Assembly: GCA_963717725.1 (NCBI GenBank)
Contig: CAVQWS010000015.1
Location: 1-64,000 of the forward strand
Origin: AC-32 sp963717725
GTDB lineage: Bacteria; Actinomycetota; Thermoleophilia; Gaiellales; Gaiellaceae
Direction of reading: 5' to 3'
DNA: 64,000 nucleotides
A program made the position numbers and the translations under genes. Below the pieces are notes generated by a model. It had not been told where the DNA came from and ran no database searches. It was given only the letters and a program-made list of their open reading frames with translations. Below, piece after piece: positions 59,286-64,000 of this stretch. Numbering within the stretch: position 1 is the first letter of the stretch; each line of letters begins with the position of its first letter.

Positions 59286-59903
59286 ATGTCGGCTGTGCCG
59301 GTTTACCCGGTGCGGGTCGAAGGCGATCTCGACCCACAGCTCAGCCGCTGGCTGTGGCTCGTGAAGTGGTTGCTCGTCATCCCGCACGCGATCGTGCTCG
59401 CATTCCTGTGGATCGCGTTCGTGCTCGTCAGCATCGTCGCGTTCTTCGCGATTCTGTTCACGGAGCGCTATCCGCGGCGTCTGTTCGAGTTCAACGTCGG
59501 CGTGCTGCGCTGGACGTGGCGCGTCTCGTTCTACTGCTTCGACGCCAACGGCACCGACCGCTACCCGCCGTTCACGCTCAAGGCGGTCGAGTACCCCGCC
59601 ACGTTCGAGGTCGAGTACCCGGAGCGGCTCTCGCGCGGACTCGTGCTCGTCAAGTGGTGGCTGCTCGCGATCCCGCAGTACCTTGTCGTTGGAGTCTTCC
59701 TCGGCGGCGCCTACTGCGGGCTCGTCCCGCTGCTCGTCTTGTTCGCGGTGGTCGCGCTCCTGTTCACCGGCCGCTACCCGCGCTCGATCTTCGATTTCGT
59801 GCTCGGGATGAACCGCTGGACGCTGCGTGTGGCGGGGTACGCGGCGCTGATGACGGACCGCTACCCGCCCTTCCGGCTCGACGCGGGCCCGACTGAGCCG
59901 TAG
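59286..59903 (+). CDS. DUF4389 domain membrane protein
   Basis: The 205-residue protein contains two repeats of the same unit: a helix pair (LSRWLWLVKWLLVIPHAIVLAFL / LSRGLVLVKWWLLAIPQYLVVGVF) followed by FTERYPRRLFEFNVGVLRWTWRV and FTGRYPRSIFDFVLGMNRWTLRV, each ending in a DRYPPF motif. This duplication is the DUF4389 signature. It has no known activity. GAAGGAGG is upstream of the ATG. A 13-bp hairpin follows the stop. Confidence 0.9.
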   Translation: MSAVPVYPVRVEGDLDPQLSRWLWLVKWLLVIPHAIVLAFLWIAFVLVSIVAFFAILFTERYPRRLFEFNVGVLRWTWRVSFYCFDANGTDRYPPFTLKAVEYPATFEVEYPERLSRGLVLVKWWLLAIPQYLVVGVFLGGAYCGLVPLLVLFAVVALLFTGRYPRSIFDFVLGMNRWTLRVAGYAALMTDRYPPFRLDAGPTEP

Positions 59904-59915
59904 CCGCCCCTGGAG

Positions 59916-59952
59916 CCACGGTGGCCGCTCTGGAAGGATGCGGCCACCGTGG
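59916..59952 (+). terminator. Hairpin after the DUF4389 gene
   Basis: A perfect 13-bp stem CCACGGTGGCCGC with an 11-base loop begins 12 bases after the stop, the first of a series of hairpins in the following spacer. Confidence 0.6.
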
Positions 59953-59989
59953 AGGGGGGCGGTCACCGCGATCCACTAGCGCTCGACTA

Positions 59990-60018
59990 GAGAAAGGCCC
60001 CGGAAATGGGGCTTTCTC
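59990..60018 (+). terminator. Rho-independent terminator-like hairpin
   Basis: GAGAAAGGCCCC pairs with GGGGCTTTCTC (one bulged G) around a six-base loop and is followed by GTTTAG. The A/T-rich lower stem and T-tail are typical of intrinsic terminators, but no gene ends directly before it other than DUF4389. Confidence 0.55.
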
Positions 60019-60100
60019 GTTTAGCTATTTCGCTGCGAACCGCCGGGAGCTTCCGAACCCAGGCACAAGATCTGCCCGTGTCGGGAATCCATTTGAGATA

Positions 60101-60608
60101 CCGGGCGACTGCGGCTCCCGGCCGGGGACTGGCGGCGCGACCCCAGCAAGGGAGTAGTCGCCCGGCCCTGTCATCTTGCACCGGGCGTCCCCCGCTACAG
60201 CGCTGGCCAGCGGTGCAGTCATCAAGGACAACGTGCAGCCCAAGCGGGCGGGCTTGGTGTGACGAAAGAAGGGAGGCGGGGTACGCCTAGTGGGCCGCCA
60301 CCCGAGGCGTTCCCCGCACCTCCCCCGCGATGGAAGCTATTTGTGCCCGGAGGCCCTCGCATCACCCAAAGGGGGGACGAGCCCTAAGGCAATGACCACT
60401 CCGCAGGTTTCGGCGCCTCCACACGTCTGCTTGGGCGCGAGTCGGGCACGTCCTCCACCGGACTGACGGCTTCTCCCTAGGGGAGAGCAGGAGGGCGTGC
60501 CCGGCTCTCCTTCTCCCTGATCAGAAAAGAGAGCGAGAGCGGCCGCGCGAGGGCGGAGCAGTGCATCCTGCTTGTTGCCCCAGGGGAGAAGGTGGCGGCC
60601 GCTCTCGC
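60101..60608. repeat. Series of long inverted repeats in a non-coding spacer
   Basis: Four large stem-loops follow one another. They are 60101-60165 (10-bp stem CCGGGCGACT), 60271-60324 (17-bp stem with one bulge), 60439-60507 (18-bp stem with two G-U pairs) and 60533-60608 (14-bp perfect stem GCGAGAGCGGCCGC). Each has a 16-48-base apical region, three of them with a further short hairpin visible. A 12-bp palindrome CGCTGGCCAGCG lies at 60201. The arms are not copies of one another. I find no convincing ORF, tRNA or known RNA family here. The region could be a structured RNA gene or a cluster of intergenic palindromes. Confidence 0.6.
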
Positions 60609-60754
60609 CTGGGCTTGACGAGCCTATAGCACCCTCTTGACCTGTCCTAATCCTCCACTAGGCGTGGAGCGTCCAAAGCCGTAGCTTGAAGTTTGGGCCG
60701 GGAAGCGCCCGCGCGTTCGGCTCGCCGCCCGGCCTTTACAATCCCTAGAACCAA

Positions 60755-60943
60755 ATGAGCGTTATCGAGCGGCTACACAATCCAAGAGGCCGCCGGTGCG
60801 GTTGCCCAGCCGAGTGCATCTGCCAACGCACCGCCCTCGGCCGCGCCCTTCGCTGGTACATCCCAGGACGCTTTCACACTCCTGTTCGACCGGAGGACAA
60901 GCAGCGGCTTGAGGCTGAGGGCCTCGCGTTCCGCGACCTCTAG
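60755..60943 (+). CDS. Small cysteine-containing hypothetical protein
   Basis: The 62-residue protein reads RCGCPAECICQRTALGRALR followed by WYIPGRFHTPVRPEDKQRL. Three to four closely spaced cysteines could bind a metal, and the tryptophan-proline segment looks conserved rather than random, reminiscent of small proteins in Thermoleophilia genomes. A TACAAT hexamer 12 bases upstream of the ATG suggests a promoter with almost no leader; no ribosome binding site is visible. The function is unknown. Confidence 0.55.
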   Translation: MSVIERLHNPRGRRCGCPAECICQRTALGRALRWYIPGRFHTPVRPEDKQRLEAEGLAFRDL

Positions 60944-61087
60944 CCCTGCCTAACGGCCTAGGCGTTCAGCTCGCCGCCGGCCCCTATGGCCAGCGAGGAC
61001 GCGCATCAGCTGACAACGACGGTTCCGCAAGAACGTCTCTGACATATCCGTCTAGCACTGGCCCTCGCCGCAGGCGACAATCGCTCC

Positions 61088-62051
61088 GTGATCGACCCGC
61101 TCGAGCGCTGGCGGCAGTACGGCGAGAAGCCCGACTACGCGGGCCTGCTCACCTACGGCGGCGCGCCGTACACGCAGGATCCCGCCGAGCTGGCCGGGTT
61201 CGACGTGGCGATCGTCGGCGCGCCGACGGACGACCTCGTCTCCGACCGGCCCGGCGCCCGCTTCGGCCCGCGCGCGATCCGCGCGGCGTCGTGCCCGCCC
61301 GGGCCGCACCTCGAGTCGAAGGTCGACGCCTTCGAGGAGCTGAAGATCGTCGACTTCGGCGACGCGGCCGTCCTGCCCGCCGACGCGCCGCGCTCCCACG
61401 CGGCGATCGAGCAGCTCGTCGGCCAGGTGGTCGACGCCGGCCTGCTGCCGGTCGTGCTCGGCGGCGACCACTCGATCGCCGAGCCCGACGTCCGCGCCGT
61501 AGCCGCCCGACGCGGCGCCGTCGGCCTTGTCCACTTCGACACGCACACCGACACCGGCCGCGAGGTCTTCGGCGTCGAGCTCTCGCACGGCACGCCGATG
61601 TTCCGGCTCGTGGAGGGAGGACATGTCGAGCCGCACCGGTACGTGCAGATCGGCCTGCGTGGCTACTGGCCCGGGCGAGCGCGAGTTCCAGTGGCAGGCC
61701 GACCAGGGGATCACGAGCTTCTTCATGCACGACGTCCGCGAGTTGGGGATCGAGACGGTCGTCGAGCGGACGGTCGAGATCGTCGGCGACGGGCCCGTCT
61801 TCCTGACCGTCGACGTGGACGTGCTCGACCCCGCCTTCGCGCCCGGTACCGGCACTCCGGAGCCCGGCGGGATGACGAGCGCCGACCTGCTCTGGGCCTG
61901 CCGGGAGGTCGCGCGGCGTCTCGAGCTCGCCGGCGCCGACGTGGTCGAGGTGATCCCGACCGCCGTCGGCTCGGCCGACGTCACCGCGCTGGTGGCCGAC
62001 CGGATCGTGCGCGAGACCCTGAACGGGATCGCGCTGCGCCGGCGGGGCTAG
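61088..62051 (+). pseudogene. Agmatinase/arginase family ureohydrolase, one frameshift
   Basis: Two overlapping frames together give a full ureohydrolase of about 320 residues. The first (61088 to about 61675) has LPVVLGGDHSIAEP and LVHFDTHTDTG, which carry manganese ligands. The second (to 62051) begins GEREFQW and holds VFLTVDVDVLDPAFAPGTGTPEPGG with the remaining ligands and the catalytic region. The shift lies in the run GGCCCGGGCGAG near 61670 and looks like a one-base insertion. The enzyme would hydrolyse agmatine or a related guanidino compound to urea. Its stop overlaps that of cofE in a CTAG. Confidence 0.8.
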
Positions 62052-62771
62052 CGGAAGAGGTCGCGCTCCGGCGGGATGACGAGCTCCCGGGCGCTGCCTT
62101 CGCCGGCCGCTTCGACTCCTCTGATCACCGCTGCGGGCACACCGTCGGTCTTGCCCAACACGAGCTCGGCAGCGCCCGCGAGCTCGTCGGCGACCGCGAT
62201 CACGGTCGTGTGCAGCTCGTAGCCGGCGCGGTCACGCGTGCCCTTCAGGTCGAGCAGCGGCCGGATGCCGGCGAGGCCGATCGCGACATCGGTCGTGCCC
62301 TGTCGCCACGCCCGGCCGAACGAGTCGCTGACGATCACGCCGACCTCGGCGCCCGTCAGCTCCTCCAGCCGCTCGCGCAGCCGGCGCGGCCGAGGCGTCC
62401 GGGTCCTCGGGCAGCAGCACCACGGTGCCGGCCTCGGGCGCGTTCGAGGAGTCGACCCCCGCCGAGGCGCAGACGAAGCCGTGCCGCGTCTCGGCGATCA
62501 CGAGCGGCGGGCGGGTGCGGACGATCCGCGCCGACTCGCGCAGGATCACCTCGAGCCGGCGCGGGTCCTCGTCGCCGGCCAGCTCACGCGCTCGCTCGGA
62601 GGGCTCGACCTCGTCCAGGCGCACGACGCGGCCCTCGGCCTTCGAGACCGCTTTCTGCGCGACGACGAGCACGTCGCCGCTCTCGAGCTCCGTCCGCTCC
62701 GCGATCAGCGCGCCGAGGTCGGCGCCCGCCTCGATCTCCGGCAGCCCCTCGACGGGTCTGATCGAGATCAC
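62048..62771 (-). pseudogene. cofE: Coenzyme F420:L-glutamate ligase, one frameshift
   Basis: CofE adds glutamate residues to F420-0 in the last step of F420 synthesis. The first frame (62771 to about 62385) contains LVVAQKAVSKAEGRVV, a family signature, and FVCASAGVDSSNAPEAG. The second (to 62048) contains VIVSDSFGRAWRQGTTDVAIG and ELVLGKTDGVPAAVIRG. They are offset by one apparent inserted base near 62385. There is no C-terminal nitroreductase domain as in mycobacterial FbiB. The GTG start overlaps the npdG stop (GTGA). Confidence 0.82.
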
Positions 62772-63388
62772 GGCAGGCCGGTGAGGCGGAGGCCTGCGTG
62801 GACGCCGTACTCCCTGTTCACGTTCAGGATGACGGCCGTCATGCCCTCGAGCGCGCGGGAGTTGGCAAGCGGGCCGACGTCGATCGCGCGCCCACCGACG
62901 AGGCGGCCGGCCAGCTCGAGCGCGAGCTCCTTCGCAGCCAGGTCGTCGCCGCAGATCAGTGCGTCCTGGTCGGGCGGCTCCGGCCCGGCGAGGTCGATGG
63001 CCGAGACCGTCTGCAGGCCCGAGGCGATGGGCGCAGGGATCAGCCGCGAGAGACTCTCGGCCAGCGAGCCCTCGTCGAGGCCCGGCACGATCCCGGTGTC
63101 GGTGAAGCGCAGGTCGCTCGCCACGCAGAGCACCGGCGTCTCGCCGATCGCGTCCGCCAGGCTCGTGGCGGTCTCTAGCGCGGCGCTCGACTTCGTGGCC
63201 AGCACGACGAGGTCCGCGCCGCGGACGACGTCCTCGTTGGTGCCGCCCTGGACGCCGAGCTCGAGCGCCCGCTCCCGCGCCCGCTGGGCGTCGCGTGAGC
63301 CGATGTAGACGTCCTCGCCGAGCGCTCGCAACCGCCCCGCGAGCGCTCGGCCGAAGGAGCCGGTGCCGCCGAGAATCGCGATCTTCAC
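62768..63388 (-). CDS. npdG: NADPH-dependent F420 reductase
   Basis: The 206-residue protein starts with a Rossmann motif VKIAILGGTGSFGRALAGRL and shows VYIGSRDAQRARERA, LVVLATKSSAALETA and the C-terminal VILNVNREYG, all typical of NADPH:F420 oxidoreductases. It transfers hydride between NADPH and F420. It lies between the two F420 biosynthetic genes, overlapping both by four bases (GTGA), so the operon couples cofactor synthesis to its reduction. Confidence 0.9.
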   Translation of the reverse strand: MKIAILGGTGSFGRALAGRLRALGEDVYIGSRDAQRARERALELGVQGGTNEDVVRGADLVVLATKSSAALETATSLADAIGETPVLCVASDLRFTDTGIVPGLDEGSLAESLSRLIPAPIASGLQTVSAIDLAGPEPPDQDALICGDDLAAKELALELAGRLVGGRAIDVGPLANSRALEGMTAVILNVNREYGVHAGLRLTGLP

Positions 63389-64000
63389 TGCAGCACCGCC
63401 AAGGATTCGAGCACCGCCTCGGCGACCCGCCGGCGGCCTTCGGCGTCTTCCATCAGTGTGCGCGTGACGATCGTCCGCACGCCGGCCTCGGCGTCCGCGT
63501 CGGCCTCGTCGATCACGAGCGCATCGATCAACCCCTTGTAACAGTCTGTTACTTGCTGCGGGCCGGTTCCGCCACGGAGTCGCGCCAGCATCCGCGCGGC
63601 CGGGCCGCGTACCGCTTTGCCGCCGATCAGCGGGCTGACCGCGACCGCTGGCACGGACCGGCGCTCGAGTGCCTCGCGGATGCCGGCCACGGCCAGGATC
63701 GGACCGATGCTGACGAACGGGTTGCTCGGGGCGATCGCGATCAGGTCGGCGGCCTCCAGCGCCTCGAGCACGCCCGGCGCGGGCCGCGCCACTTCCGCGC
63801 CCTCGAAGCGCACGCCGTCCACCTCGTCCCGGTGCCCGCGCGCCACGAACCACTCCTGGAACGGCAGCTCGCCGGCGGGCGTGGCCAGCCACGTGCGCAG
63901 GCGCTCGTCGGTCGCGGGCAGCAGCGTCGGCTCGAGCCCGAAGGCACGCGAGATCCGGGCGGTCACGGCCGAGAGCGGCTCGCCGCGACGCAGCGCCTCG
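63385..64000 (-). CDS. cofD: 2-phospho-L-lactate transferase (5' end beyond window)
   Basis: About 204 C-terminal residues are visible. They include TARISRAFGLEPTLLPATDE, IAIAPSNPFVSIGPILAVAG and VSPLIGGKAVRGPAARML, which identify CofD/FbiA, the enzyme that joins the phospholactyl or phosphoenolpyruvyl group to the deazaflavin Fo. The frame continues to the right window edge without a start. Its stop overlaps the npdG start (GTGA). Confidence 0.93.
   Translation of the reverse strand, partial: EALRRGEPLSAVTARISRAFGLEPTLLPATDERLRTWLATPAGELPFQEWFVARGHRDEVDGVRFEGAEVARPAPGVLEALEAADLIAIAPSNPFVSIGPILAVAGIREALERRSVPAVAVSPLIGGKAVRGPAARMLARLRGGTGPQQVTDCYKGLIDALVIDEADADAEAGVRTIVTRTLMEDAEGRRRVAEAVLESLAVLQ

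Noticed and set aside
60020..60660. Possible tRNA, tmRNA or RNase P RNA in the 60-kb spacer
   Set aside because: The hairpins do not form a cloverleaf, there is no GGTTCGA-type T arm, and I do not see the conserved tmRNA or RNase P cores. It is left as an unassigned structured region.

Overview
The window is high-GC, gene-dense actinobacterial DNA. Short GC-rich intergenic gaps, frequent GTG starts, F420 biosynthesis, a B12-dependent ribonucleotide reductase and several zinc-ribbon/cyclase/AAA/TPR regulators suggest a soil or sediment member of the Thermoleophilia (Gaiellales/Solirubrobacterales-like). This placement is inferred from protein content. No rRNA or tRNA gene was recognised.

Layout. 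1-4.6 kb: an MMPL transporter (cut by the window edge) coupled to a DUF1003 protein, a flippase-like membrane protein, an HdeD-like protein and a GNAT acetyltransferase. 4.6-11 kb: an intact 1011-residue cyclase/AAA/TPR regulator, nrdJ and a decayed cyclase remnant. 11-14 kb: a secreted TAP-type hydrolase and a vanadium-dependent haloperoxidase. 14-22.2 kb: prpE, a quinol nitric oxide reductase with a co-translated cysteine-cluster membrane protein and a ZIP transporter; these are bracketed by an N-terminal and a C-terminal fragment of a second ZIP gene, and two small ORFs with strong ribosome binding sites lie near the right fragment. 22-30 kb: small stress and cell-envelope genes, a frameshifted GH18 chitinase with repeated operator-like half-sites, and sigma-B-like promoters. 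30-44 kb: cold-shock proteins, a multicopper oxidase without signal peptide, a cytochrome c/glycosyltransferase/DUF218 operon, gamma-glutamyltransferase, assorted hydrolases, and a second cyclase/AAA/TPR gene broken by three frameshifts. 44-51 kb: a complete LacI-regulated oligosaccharide ABC import operon with a GH1 beta-glucosidase and its own ATPase, laid out like cebR-cebEFG-bglC-msiK of Streptomyces. 51-56 kb: a two-component system divergent from a PepSY protein, then a GFA protein and a zinc alcohol dehydrogenase. 56-60 kb: a CarH-like B12-binding MerR regulator divergent from a DUF378-fasciclin pair, with tandem 11-bp repeats in front of both transcripts. 59.9-61 kb: about 1.1 kb of mostly non-coding DNA with a series of long inverted repeats. 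61-64 kb: a frameshifted agmatinase and the F420 operon cofD-npdG-cofE.

Several genes (the second cyclase, chitinase, agmatinase, cofE, CHRD protein, a lipoprotein at 53.5 kb and a membrane protein at 29.2 kb) look intact except for single-base shifts, most of them apparent one-base insertions. This could be real decay, but the pattern equally suggests indel errors in the assembly, so these calls are marked as broken only provisionally.

The most interesting signals are the tandem 11-bp repeat operators at the CarH-like gene, the split ZIP paralogue around the nitric oxide reductase cluster, the transposase-type zinc ribbon carried by the nor-linked membrane protein, and the inverted-repeat-rich spacer at 60 kb.
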